A stretch of 19,779 bases of DNA from Smittium mucronatum (taxonomy: Eukaryota; Kickxellomycota; Harpellomycetes; Harpellales; Legeriomycetaceae). Position 1 is the stretch's first letter; each line of letters opens with the position of its first letter. Below, piece after piece: positions 7,374 through 18,100 of this stretch. A program made the translations under genes and the position numbers. The notes beneath the pieces were generated by a model that did not search any database, was not told where the DNA came from, and saw only the letters and a list, made by a program, of their open reading frames with translations. The DNA is taken from contig LSSL01000722.1 of assembly GCA_001953115.1 (NCBI GenBank), forward strand, positions 1 to 19,779. The letters run 5' to 3'.

Positions 7374-9268
7374 ATGGAAGTTGACAACTCTACCGAAATA
7401 AGCAAGGAGTCTACTAACACAGCGTCCAGAAAGCTCATGATTCCCAGAATAGAGAAATCAAAGTACTACATGGACGATGGGACTCAGGTTTCCACTACAG
7501 AAAGAATAGTCAAAGGTTTCTTTCTTTCTTTCTTTCTTTCTCTCTCTTTTTTTTTTTACTTTTCTTATTCTTTGAATGTTTTATCCCACAATTCATTCTT
7601 TAGATGTTAAACCTCCAATTGCTACAAAGCCCGAAGACATTCAACTCTTTAAAGACAATGATGTCGACAAAATCGATACTGATTTTCTTAAAGATTTCTT
7701 TTTCAACGAAGGCAGATTGACTGAAGATCAGGCTGAACGTATTTTGACCAGAGCCTCTGAAATATTCAAAGCCGAACCCACTTTATTGGATATCGATTCT
7801 CCAATCACTAGTAACTCTTTTTAATTTTTACCTTTCGTTTATATTTAATCCTTACCTTCTTTCCCTCCACCTTTTTTGTAGTCTGCGGTGATGTACACGG
7901 TCAATACTATGATTTGATGAAGCTGTTCGAGGTTGGTGGTGATCCAAAAAAAGTCAACTATCTTTTTATGGGCGATTATGTAGACCGTGGCTATTTTTCA
8001 ATAGAGGTAATTATCTCTTAATTTGCTGAAATAAGTGATTTTATTTATTTAGCCTTATTTCTTCTCTTTAGTGCTTGCTTTATTTATACTCTCTAAAAAT
8101 CGAGAACCCCAAAACATTCTTTATGCTCAGAGGAAACCACGAGTGCCAGCATTTAACTGACTATTTTACTTTCAGACTGGAATGTACTCACAAATATACT
8201 GACCACATCTACAAATTAGCTGTTCAATCGTTTCGAACATTGCCATTGGCTGGTCTTGTAAATAAACAATTCCTGTGCATTCATGGCGGTCTGAGCCCTG
8301 AACTCCATACTCTCGATGATTTTGCTAAAATCAACCGTTTCAGAGAGCCTCCTACCCATGGTCTTTTGTGTGATTTGCTATGGGCTGATCCCGTTGAGGA
8401 CTTTGGCCACGAAAAAAACAAAACGTTCTTCATTAATAACCACGCTCGTGGGTGTTCCTTTTTCTACAACTACCACGCAGCTAGCTCTTTTCTTGACAAT
8501 AATAACCTCTTGTCTGTAGTCAGAGCTCACGAGGCCCAAGATGCTGGGTACCGTATGTACAGAAAATCAAAGCAAACCGGATTTCCAACTGTTATAACCA
8601 TCTTCAGTGCCCCTAATTATCTTGATGTATATAACAATAAGGCAGCTGTCCTTAAGTATGCAGATAATGTCATGAATATCAGACAATTCAACTCAATGCC
8701 CCATCCCTACTGGCTTCCAAACTTTATGGATGTATTTACATGGTCTCTACCATTTGTCGGAGAAAAGATAGCAGATATGCTGCTTGCAATTCTTAACATC
8801 TGTAACCAAGATGAGCTCGATGAAATCGATAGCGATGGGTTGGACACTATCCTCGAGACCCTTGAAACAGACGAAGTTCCTTCAGACGATGCAGCAGCCA
8901 AACAGGTGGAAGTCAAGAAGCAGAACCTCAAAGCGGCCAAGGATAAAGACGCGTCCTCGGCAGCTAAGGACAACTTCCGCAGAAAGATCCTTGCAGTCGG
9001 CAAGATGGCACGGCTATTCCATGTCCTGCGTGAGGAAAGCGAAACAATCAATGAGCTTAAGGATCTTATGGGCGTCGATAAGCTGCCAGCTGGCCAATTG
9101 GCAGCAGGAGCAAGCGGGCTCAAGAAGGCAGTGCTGTCATTTGACGAAGCCTCTAAATTCGATAAGGAGAACGAAAAGATGCCACCAACCAGGAGACGGC
9201 CTTCGCTTCAAGAAAACATGGAGCTTGCGCTCAAACAGGCTGTTCTCAAGGAGGAACAGAGAGAGTAG
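7374..9268 (+). CDS. CNA1: Calcineurin catalytic subunit A (protein phosphatase 2B)
   Basis: Ca2+/calmodulin-activated Ser/Thr phosphatase which, with calcineurin B, dephosphorylates Crz1/NFAT-type factors in the cytosol. Four exons, 7374-7515, 7604-7810, 7882-8006 and 8072-9268, join in phase to 556 aa. All metal and catalytic residues are visible: CGDVHG (D120, H122), GDYVDRG (D148, D151, R152), RGNHE (N180, H181), HGG (H229) and [13 protein letters not shown] (H311). The calcineurin B-binding helix lies at about 375-400 ([13 protein letters not shown]). A calmodulin-binding helix at about 459-482 contains [13 protein letters not shown], and an autoinhibitory segment at about 513-530 ends ENEKMPP. 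Length is typical for a fungal calcineurin A. The start is the first ATG after the pyrimidine-rich leader and gives a plausible 47-residue first exon. It is convergent with TMA7. Confidence 0.97.
7516..7603 (+). other. Calcineurin intron 1 with TTTC microsatellite
   Basis: Donor GTTTCT, acceptor TTCTTTAG, 88 nt. Directly after the donor is a run of TTTC units grading into CT repeats and a T run, so the donor itself sits in the repeat. Removal restores K-D-V-K across the junction. Unspliced translation would reach a stop soon after exon 1. Confidence 0.85.
7811..7881 (+). other. Calcineurin intron 2
   Basis: Donor GTAACT, acceptor TTTTGTAG, 71 nt. The junction codon becomes ATC and yields the expected S-P-I-T-I-C-G-D-V-H-G run of PPP phosphatases. 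Confidence 0.9.
8007..8071 (+). other. Calcineurin intron 3
   Basis: Donor GTAATT, acceptor CTCTTTAG, 65 nt, phase 0. It lies between the YFSIE and CLLYLYSLK segments that are contiguous in all calcineurin A proteins. Confidence 0.9.
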
Positions 9269-9515
9269 TCCCTTTATTTCAATTTTTATATCTATCTATA
9301 TTGTGTGTACTTTTTTGCAAAACAACTGAGTGTCTTGTATAATCCAAAATTTATTACGAATTTGCTAGCTATAAAAATTTTTATTTTAAAAGAACATTTT
9401 TCATTTTTTACGAGTAAGTTCAAAACTCAAATAAAGACGACTCATAGAAGAATTTGGGAATGAGTGAATTGAATTTAAAAGTTTAAATAGGGGAAAATAG
9501 AACAGCAAATCGGGA

Positions 9516-9710
<195 letters not shown>

Positions 9711-10071
9711 TTATTCAATTAAATCGTTTGGGGTTCTATCTTTTTATTTATTTCTTTGAACACGGGCCCAACTAATCCTTGTCTGCTCGAAAAATAGAAA
9801 ATATATAGCTTTTTTTAAAAGAAACAAAATATTTGTATCAGATACAGTCTAGAATTTTAGGATAAAAATTAAAGAAAATTAAATTTTTTTTATACAGTAC
9901 TTGTGGATCCAATGGCTTATAATTTGAATATAATAATTAAATCGTCGAATTGTCCAATAACATGTATTATTTAGATTGATCTGCCGAATGGTAGAGGTGA
10001 ACTGGAATAACCAAAGATAAAGCATGTAGGTAAATTCATTGGTAATAAAAAATTAAAAAAACAGCACCAAT
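9711..10071. promoter_or_regulatory. Upstream region of TMA7
   Basis: AT-rich, non-coding, and ending where the MITE copy 2 target duplication starts. It presumably contains the TMA7 promoter. No motif is assignable. Confidence 0.35.
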
Positions 10072-10072
10072 C

Positions 10073-10296
10073 CCTTTCTTGGTGAGATGACTATTTGCAT
10101 ACTACCATTTCGTTCACTTTTTCTACCTATTATTTTACATGATTTAGTTTGTATTATCAAATGGAATGTGTGTATTTCATAAAATTATGCAACAAAAAAT
10201 TTAAATCTTAATTCTTTCTATTTATTGGTAAAAAAGTCTACGAAATGTCCAGTATGTCAATTAGTAGTACACAAATAAGCCTGACACCCCTTTCTT
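10073..10296. mobile_element. MITE-like element, copy 2 (208 bp) with target-site duplication
   Basis: The element body is 10081-10288, beginning GGTGAGATGACTATTTGCAT and ending in GACACC. Its termini form an imperfect inverted repeat of about 27 bp with conserved TTTG and TACTAC blocks. It is flanked by the direct repeat CCTTTCTT at 10073-10080 and 10289-10296. The match can be extended to nine bases, CCCTTTCTT, if the last C of the element is counted as target. An 8-bp duplication would fit hAT-type elements and 9 bp would fit Mutator-type. No transposase is encoded, so it must be non-autonomous. Confidence 0.85.
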
Positions 10297-10739
10297 TTCT
10301 AAAAGCGAGTTTTTCATTTTTTTGGATTTCGGAAATAATCGTGGCTTATTGGATACAATGCTTACCAAGTTTAATTATTGTTTATACCAAATCAAGTTTC
10401 AGCAAATCACTTTACATTCCCTCACTTTCTCCGTAGTTGATTTGTAAACTTTTTATCTATGGTGCTTATAAAGGGGCCATTCAGCAAGAGAAAAGAACAA
10501 GCCGAGGAAGAGAGTAGCTATACATATACTATATTGTATTATAGAGCCATCTAAGCTAGCTAGAATATAGTCCTACAAGTCATTTTTTTAGACGCCCTAG
10601 TAGTCGTTTTGAATATAAAAGTCATTTTGAAAACAAAACAAAAGCGTTGGTTGATTAAATGGGATTTAAAAGAAGCTAAATATTAATGATAATTGTTGAG
10701 CAGTAAATCAAAAATCAAAAAAATCGGCTTCTAGACAAC
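10297..10739. other. Intergenic region below the HAD hydrolase gene
   Basis: Non-coding and AT-rich, between the MITE and the stop codon of the HAD gene. It should hold the 3' UTR of that gene. I see no further gene, RNA or repeat. Confidence 0.4.
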
Positions 10740-12458
10740 CTATCTATAAGACTCTATAATCCATTTTACGGCTTGGTAGACATCAGATGTCACCTTAGTG
10801 GCTTTATGAACATGATGGTTACTATCTGGAGTGCCTTGGTACACCCCCGTACACACTAGAACCGATTTCCAGCCATTACCGTTTGCCCCTGCGATGTCTG
10901 AATATGGATTGTCTCCAATGGCTATACGAATAGAATATAGATATACCCCAGAAATATCATAGATTATGAGTAAAAACATAAAAGCCTGGATATATCGGCT
11001 ATATAAAGGGAAACGAAAATAATACCAAAAACATCGGGTTTCGTTGAGGTCGCTTCTAAACCAAAAGATGGCTCCAAAGACTTGAATCTTGTTTCTGCGT
11101 ATTCGTATTGAACTTTGTTTGGTTTTCCAAATGCTTTATACTCCAAATTACTGTTTGTACTTTTCTATTTGTTTAATTTGTGGTTGTATAATGCTTTATA
11201 AAATTCATCTTTTCAATAATTATCTATTCATTACCTTCCATAATGCCTTTAAAGCTTCATGGAAACTTCCTTGAGCATTTCTGGGATTTACAAACTCATT
11301 ACTATATAGCTGAAAAGTAAAGTTGAAAAAAAAGATATTAATATATATATATATATAACAACTATCTATAATGCTAGTTTTTTTAATTTATATACCATGA
11401 AAAAAAAAACAATACTAGTAGATTTAGCGATATAACTTACAAAATCTTGGTTTGAAAAAAATATGGGAACACTTTGCTCATTGCTAACGCTGTATTTATT
11501 GTTCAGGATTGCACCCTCGGATCGAAGAACATCCATAGTTATTTGCAGATCACGGCCATCTAGTTTGATTAAATACATTAAATTGTATTCTGAATTATAA
11601 AATATATATTTACAATTGGAGTTTATAAAATCATTAAAAATGCAACTTTACAGTCGTATGAGCCATGAAACATCATCACAGCCGAAAATTCCTTTGAGAG
11701 CAAACTGGGGTTAACCTGATATACAAATATATATTACATAACGTATAATTTCTGTTTTATTTTTATAACAAAAAAAAAAGGGAGTAAAAAGAGACACCTC
11801 TTATCTACATTTACAATTGACAAAAAATGAAATAATACCTTGATATTTTCATTAATCTTTGAAAAAATATAAATGTTGGTTTGAGCTCTATGGATTTCGG
11901 AGGGAGCAATTGCGTTTTCAAACCCATAATCCCTCGCTATTTTCACACAACTATCATCCAAACCCCCTAGTATCAACACATTTTTGTCTCGATATTCAGG
12001 AACCAGCTGGCGCATTGGAGAATGAGACATTATCACTTGTTCAGGGCTAATCTCCACTCCCATATTTCTGGTCAACACGGCTGCCTTTTGTTCTTCTGAC
12101 ATACCGCCGCTATTTGTCATAAATATGTATGGAATCCTTGCCTTCAATGGGTTTTCGCCATTCAAGTATCTCAGAGCCTTTCTACCAGCCTCTAAAACAG
12201 CTCGCCCCTTGAATTTTATTGTTTATTTAATTATACATGTACAAAAAAAGTGCTCAGATATAAAACATACTCAATGGGGTTTGGACAAGTAGAAAGAATA
12301 TTATTTTACAGGAACAAACTCACTTTAATTAAAACTCCGTCAATATCAAACACGATCGAAGGCAGTTTCGATGGTGTGGCTGAGTAATTTGCAGCATTTT
12401 TACTAAAGAGCTTTGAGCTATTGATTCGGACTGAAGTTTTTCCCAACTGAGCAAACAT
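10740..12458 (-). CDS. HDHD5: HAD-superfamily hydrolase of the CECR5/HDHD5/YKR070W family, probably mitochondrial
   Basis: A phosphatase-like protein of unknown physiological substrate; family members are largely mitochondrial. Seven exons: 12458-12324, 12207-11839, 11715-11652, 11559-11441, 11309-11235, 11140-11026 and 10921-10740. They join in phase to 352 aa, the usual size for the fungal family. HAD motifs are in order: FDIDGV with D38 and D40 (nucleophile and acid/base), FMTNSGG with T76, the family-specific GRDLQI at about 191-196, GKPNK with K260, and AIGDNPYSDI with D296 and D301. The N-terminus, MFAQLGKTSVRINSSKLFSK, lacks acidic residues and contains Arg, Lys and Ser, as in a mitochondrial presequence. 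Splice sites are canonical GT-AG. The acceptor of exon 6 (GGAG before Y255) is the least certain, because the stronger upstream CAG would introduce a stop. Confidence 0.9.
11338..11357. repeat. TA dinucleotide repeat in intron 4 of the HAD gene
   Basis: A run of alternating T and A within the 131-nt intron at 11440-11310. It is a simple microsatellite and does not overlap the splice sites. Confidence 0.8.
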
Positions 12459-13380
12459 GGTCTTTTTTTTTTATCTATCGCTTTCAGGCGTTTAGAATAG
12501 TTTGCGTATATGCTACTAGTAGGTATGGCTGGGTGTAAGAACGCAAAAGGTAGCAAGTCTCAACTCTGCAAATATATGCCTTGGGCTAATATAGTCAATA
12601 TTATGGTTTTTATTAGACAAGTATAATTGATTTGTTTATTTAATATTATTGGGATTATTTAAGAAAACTGTGTCCCAATTCCAGATTTGGAATAAGGGTA
12701 TCTATTTATGCATGTTTTATCTAAAGTATCCATAAAAGAATCCACTTTAGGAATAAACTCACTAATTAAGACTTTGAAAAGAAAAATAAAATATTTATTT
12801 TAAAATAAACGCCAGAGAGTGATATGGATAATTTGCATTAAGATAAGCAATTTCTGGAAGAGGCAAACATTTACATAACATTTTTTTCGGTTTATGCTTT
12901 AATTTTTTTCACTTGTTATTTTTATTTGTTATTTGTTATTTTTATTTGTTATTTTATTCAATTCAATAAGCATCCTAGCTTATAATAGAGTTGAATGGAA
13001 TCTTAATTTCCTTCTCACATAGACCAGACATACTTTAGTACCTGCAACCTTCAAAGTTTTAGTCTTTCATTACATATTTGCTCTGATATCACATTTTGCG
13101 GTATTTCAATCGTATTGGGAAAAATATTATCTAGATTTGACGCAAAACCCTTATTTTCAATCACAGTGTGGATTCCCTCATTTGGGGGTTTTTATGCTAT
13201 CAGCGCAATAAGTGTGTTTATTTCAATAATATGACTTTTTGACAAATAGAAATAATTTTTTTATAAATAATTCGCCAATATGAATTAATGCAAATATTAG
13301 ATTGTATAATATAAAAGAATATATAAAAAAAGTTAATTTGACGTATATTGAAATAATAACCTTATATTAGTAAATATTGA
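12459..13380. other. Upstream region of the HAD gene grading into AT-rich DNA
   Basis: The first 150 bases still have mixed composition and must include the HAD gene promoter; from about 12600 the sequence becomes strongly AT-rich. A simple TTATTTG-type repeat lies at about 12912-12958. No coding frame of substance is present. Confidence 0.4.
12912..12958. repeat. Simple TTATTTG-type repeat
   Basis: Alternating ATTTGTTATTT and TTTTTATTTG units, about 47 bp. A short low-complexity tract with no further structure. Confidence 0.7.
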
Positions 13381-13405
13381 TTTGTATTAATAAAATGATT
13401 TAATG

Positions 13406-13502
13406 GAAATAAACGCATATTTGTCAAATAAACACGATTCTTTCAACAAAAATGAATTATCTATATTAAAATCTGCTTGTTTAATAATTTCGGGTTTATT
13501 TC
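13406..13502 (+). repeat. 97-bp palindromic element, copy 1
   Basis: Begins GAAATAAACGC and ends GGGTTTATTTC, a 10-of-11 terminal inverted repeat, with weaker inner symmetry. Aligned without gaps to the reverse complement of 15027-15123, my hand count gives 82 of 97 identical positions. Similarity continues about 20 bp upstream of the left terminus, so the real boundary may be near 13386. No coding capacity and no convincing target duplication. Confidence 0.7.
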
Positions 13503-15026
13503 GATTTCATTTTTCCTACTGGTGTAAAATAAAACTTATCAAAATGAATTTTTTTTAAAAAATATAGCGTACTGTTTTACAATTAATTCAGTGTTATTAT
13601 CCATACTTCAAAAAAAAAACAATTCAACAATGCATTCAGTTTTTTTTTTATTTGTGTTTAAACTTAATATTTAGTCTAATTAGATGTGATTATTTCCCTT
13701 TATGAATGCTTCTAGACTAAAAAAAATTATTTCAAATATTTTGAAACAAAGCACAGAAAGAATAATTAATAATATTAAAAAACTTCTTGCAAATTTTCAA
13801 TTCATTGAAAGTGGGATTATTATTGAAATTCATATTTCGATTGTGAAAAATAAAAAAATTTAATTGGATTTGTATTTTTAGAGTTTATATTTCAAAAAGG
13901 CAAGAAGGAATAATACGCCATTAAAATACAAATATCCTTGAAAACAGAGAAATATCGCCAAACTTTTTTTTGTCCAATTATCATACCTTTAAAAAAATAC
14001 AACCAATAAGTTAGTTAAAAAATGTGTATGCGTTAGTGAACTTATAAGGCTTTAAAAAGCGTTGGTTATTTCTGGGTATTATTCTATAAGAAGCCTAAGC
14101 CAAAATTTTAAGTTTCTGAAAACATATTTTTATATTGAATACATATGTTTATAAAAACTTTACAATAATTTTTCAAGCCTTGATATTTACAAGCAACATA
14201 TCCCAATATATACAAACATTCATAAAAATAATACTGATATTACCATTTTAGCTTTAAAAGAAACACGAAAAACTTGAAAATGTTGAATTGGTGCGAGTCT
14301 ACAGTTTTTCGGCAACCAGATGATGGGATTCTGAAAAACTCAACCTAGGAAGCACTACATATTTGAAAGAATGTAAATACCAAGATAATATGTTGGCTCT
14401 AAATCAAAATAAGAATGTGAAAATGGCCATTAGTTAATTTGTATTATATAAAAAATGAGTATAAAATTTAAAAAAATTAGAGCTTAACAGTAATCATGCA
14501 AAATGTTGTGAAACAATTATAGAACGAAAAAACCCATGTTAATTATGCCTTATAATAATCTTTTTTTTTTTATAAATCGAAGCTATTATTTATTATTAAA
14601 TTAACTAAATATATATTACCCAATTAGACCTTATAATTTAAATTTGTATTTTTTAGTGCAATCATGTTTAATTTTTTAGATAAATTTATTATTAAAATGC
14701 CAAAAATGGATGCTGGTGTTTTTTTTTATTAACATTTCTTTAATTTCATCAATTTATGTCTGATTTTAGAGATGAAAAAATGCTAAATTTCAAAAAAAAA
14801 AATCTTTGAATTGATTTTATCAAAAGATTAATAATATTGTATAATATAGTAATAAGTAATAAAATATACTTATCGGAATCTTCTTTAATAAAAATATAGG
14901 TTTAATAATAATTTTTCCTAAAGACTTTAAACGGCTAACAATATAAATAATACACAAAAAAATTTACCCTGATTGTATACACGCACTTTGATAATTTTGA
15001 TCTATTTTGTTAAAAAAATAATTTTT
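13503..15026. other. AT-rich interval between the inverted 97-bp copies
   Basis: About 1.5 kb of AT-rich DNA with homopolymer runs and no ORF worth reporting. A short island of more mixed composition at about 14280-14350 contains a possible hairpin, AGTTTTTCGG near 14298 against CTGAAAAACT near 14331. No gene or RNA is supported. Confidence 0.35.
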
Positions 15027-15123
15027 GAAATAAACGCAAAATTATTAAATAAATAGAGTTTAATGTAGATAATTCATTTTTTTTAAAAAAAATGTGTTAC
15101 TTTGATAAATATGCGTTTATTTC
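15027..15123 (-). repeat. 97-bp palindromic element, copy 2 (inverted)
   Basis: Has a perfect 11-bp terminal inverted repeat, GAAATAAACGC at the left and GCGTTTATTTC at the right. The interior includes a T8-A8 tract on the minus strand. It has exactly the same length as copy 1 in opposite orientation, with about 1.5 kb between them. The shape is that of a miniature inverted-repeat element or a short palindromic repeat. Confidence 0.75.
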
Positions 15124-18100
15124 GATTAGATAATTTTATTGATAAAAATAAATATTTAGATTTAGGTTAGCATATTATCTTCACTAAAATCGTTCATAAT
15201 CAACCCGAAATCTGAAAAACATCGCTAAAATATATTTTTCACAGTATTTTTCAATAATAAAATCTTATTCTCATCTCTATTAAAAAATCATTTTTATAAT
15301 TGGATAAAACACAATAATTGGGGGTTTTCCAGACTTAAGAATATTTTAAGAAATCCGCAGCATTATTCAAGCCATGAATTTCAAAAATCGAAATTTCCCA
15401 AATAGAATTTTTTTCGGTGTCTGTGAGATAGGAGTTTTATTCCTGATAATTTCAAAGAAATTTTTTATCCCTGCAATTGTATCAAAAATGTTTTTTCATT
15501 AAATATATATCATATACTCCTAGGCTAATATAGATAAAATTTGACTTGGCACAAATTCTCCATTCTGTAAGCATTTACTCAAAAGTTTAGTATATATTAG
15601 AAACTAATTTTTTTTAACGCATTTTAGGGATATAAACCTCGATCAGGCTGAAATATTTTTAAAATGGATTTGTTGCTTAAATAAATATTCATACAAGAGT
15701 TATTAGTTTTATAAACTTGTTTTACCTTTTTTCTGATTTTATTTAATGTGTTCGCTTATAATCAATAAACTTTCAATGGGACGTGTGTAAATTCAGAATT
15801 AACCTATCTAGTACTTTGAATATATGCTTAGAATCAATCAATATTTATATATCGTATATTTTAAGACTGAATTTATTTTAGAAACCTCTATTTAATTTTT
15901 TTTTGTTTATATTCCTATTTTTTATTTTTATTTGGGATATTCTATAAATATTTTTATCGATATTTTTTTTGTTTATTGGTTTGTGAAAAAATTGAAATTA
16001 TCATAAAGCTATAAAATATCTTGGAAAGTAAGCCATCTTCAATAAAAGGTTTAATTTTGTGATATTCCTAGGTTTAACATTTACTTAGTTTATTCAGCGG
16101 TAAATTTGTTTTTAATACAATATTTATACAAATTTTAGTTGAATAAATTTTCTATTTTTTCATTGAGAGTCCTTATTTTCTTATAATTATTCTTATTCTG
16201 TCCTTTTTTTTACACTGCAAAAAAGTGTCGATTTCATGAAAATGTCCATATTTCTTTAAATATATTACAGGCATATACATATTGAATCCTTTGGTTAAAA
16301 ATCCATGAAAAAATTATTTATTTGCAGTTTGAAATGTAGCCATTGGCTTCAAATATTATAATTATTGAAATCGAAATTCCTTGACTTATATATAAAATTT
16401 TGCGATAAATAAAAAAAATATAAATAATAAAAAAGTTTTATCTTTTGCAAAATCAAAAATAATAATGCTACAATTCTCAGTTTTTTCATGTATTTTATCT
16501 TTTGTGCAATTTGACTCGTAAAAGTTTGGTTTTTTAGTTCTCCATATAACATCTAGCATTTCAATAAAATTTTCAATTATAAATAATTTTTGTTAGTTCA
16601 GGAAAGATATCTAGTTTTAATCGTTGAATTAAATATTTCGAGTCAGTTATTTTTACTTGAAGAAATTTTCATTATCCCTAATACCAATTTCTATTATTTT
16701 AAAAATAGTTTTGGTGTAATTGCGTCATGTTATTATGAATTTTCGAAAATTATCTCTACTTTTGCATATAAAGGCGCAATTATAAATCAAATAATCCTTC
16801 TTTATAAGAAATCAGAATAAAAATTATATGTTCATTTTTTTATCCTGGAGAATCTCTGTGGGATTTTCGAAAAAATATTGAACACTAATCTATGTCTGAA
16901 CCAAGAAATTGGTTTTTTTTCTTTTTTCGTTAAATTTTTTTTAGTGCGGATGATATTTGCGGGACGGACTCAAATATTATATTTAATTCATTAAATATAT
17001 ATTTTTTATGAAAAATCCCATCTTTTATTTTTTCCAAATCCCACAATATATTTTCTTCTTTTTCGTTCCTTATTATACCCAATATTTAATATAAATGATT
17101 TTGTGTTATCATAAATTTCAACGACTAGTACAGGATATCCTAGATATAATAGTTTGAGATTTATATAGATGTGAAATGTATTATATTTCTTGAAATTATA
17201 AAAATAATTTTGATGTAGTCAGTACTTTTATTAATCTTGTACCCAAATAGAAATTTAAAATGTATAGCTTATCTTTTTTTTTCATAAGGATTTCTTCGCA
17301 ACATATTAAAACTGTTTGAAAGTTACTCCAAGTAAATATTTTTGCCTTCTATTAATTCCGCTTATAGTGGATTACATTTTTTCATAGGTAAAATTAACTC
17401 TATGTATTCTTAAATTGTTAATGACTTTAAATTTATTTCATGAGATATTACTATATACCTCATTTACTATTTAAGACATGGATAGAGATATTTATGTTCC
17501 TTCACATGAATTTCCGGGTTCAAAAAAAATATTTTCGATTTTTTTTATTATAGAAATATTCTATTTTCATCAAAGTTTTACATAAATTCCTTATTTTTTT
17601 GCGAAAATAGTAATAAAAAACTGATTAATCATTTAAAAAAAAATTCTAGAAATCTATAATATTCTGAAACTTCAAAATGAATTTCGAATATAATTTTGGT
17701 GCTCTCGATCTATCATCATACCCCTTTAAATTTATCATGAAATTTTTTATAACTATAACTAATAAAATATGCTTTTATTGAGGCGGCTGTGACGTATTAT
17801 TGAAATGTTGAAAAATTATATGTTTAAACAGCATATATATAAAATATTAAAATTTGTCTCTTAAATACATCAATTTTACTGCTGCATACTTCGGTGAAGT
17901 GTTTTAAAAAAATAATAAAATAAAAATTGCTTATTTGAAATAATATCAAAGCATTCAATTTAAGCTTGTGTCACGTAAATGAAAAATTATAATCATAAAA
18001 GTTTCGGCCAACAAAGAAAATTAATTTTTTTTAGTGAATAGAGTATGATTTCAGTGGTGAAAAATTTAGTGTAAAATTTATTTTGGTGATAAGTATCAGA

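Noticed and set aside
8707..9123. 138-codon minus-strand frame antisense to calcineurin exon 4
   Set aside because: It lies wholly within a certain CDS, is rich in Ser/Leu as expected from the antisense of this exon, and has no recognisable motif.
8784..9329. 181-codon plus-strand frame overlapping the calcineurin 3' end
   Set aside because: It is a +1 shadow of the calmodulin-binding and autoinhibitory coding region, Arg/Ser/Lys-rich with no family resemblance.
12797..12815. Possible third copy of the 97-bp element (AAATAAACGCC)
   Set aside because: Only the terminal 10 bases match; the following sequence and the opposite terminus do not.
16590..16820. 76-codon plus-strand frame in the AT-rich arm
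   Set aside because: Ile/Phe/Lys/Tyr-rich composition typical of random AT-rich DNA, with no splice partners and no motif.
17508..17530. Possible tRNA T-arm (GGGTTCAAA)
   Set aside because: No complementary arm, anticodon stem or acceptor stem can be drawn around it.
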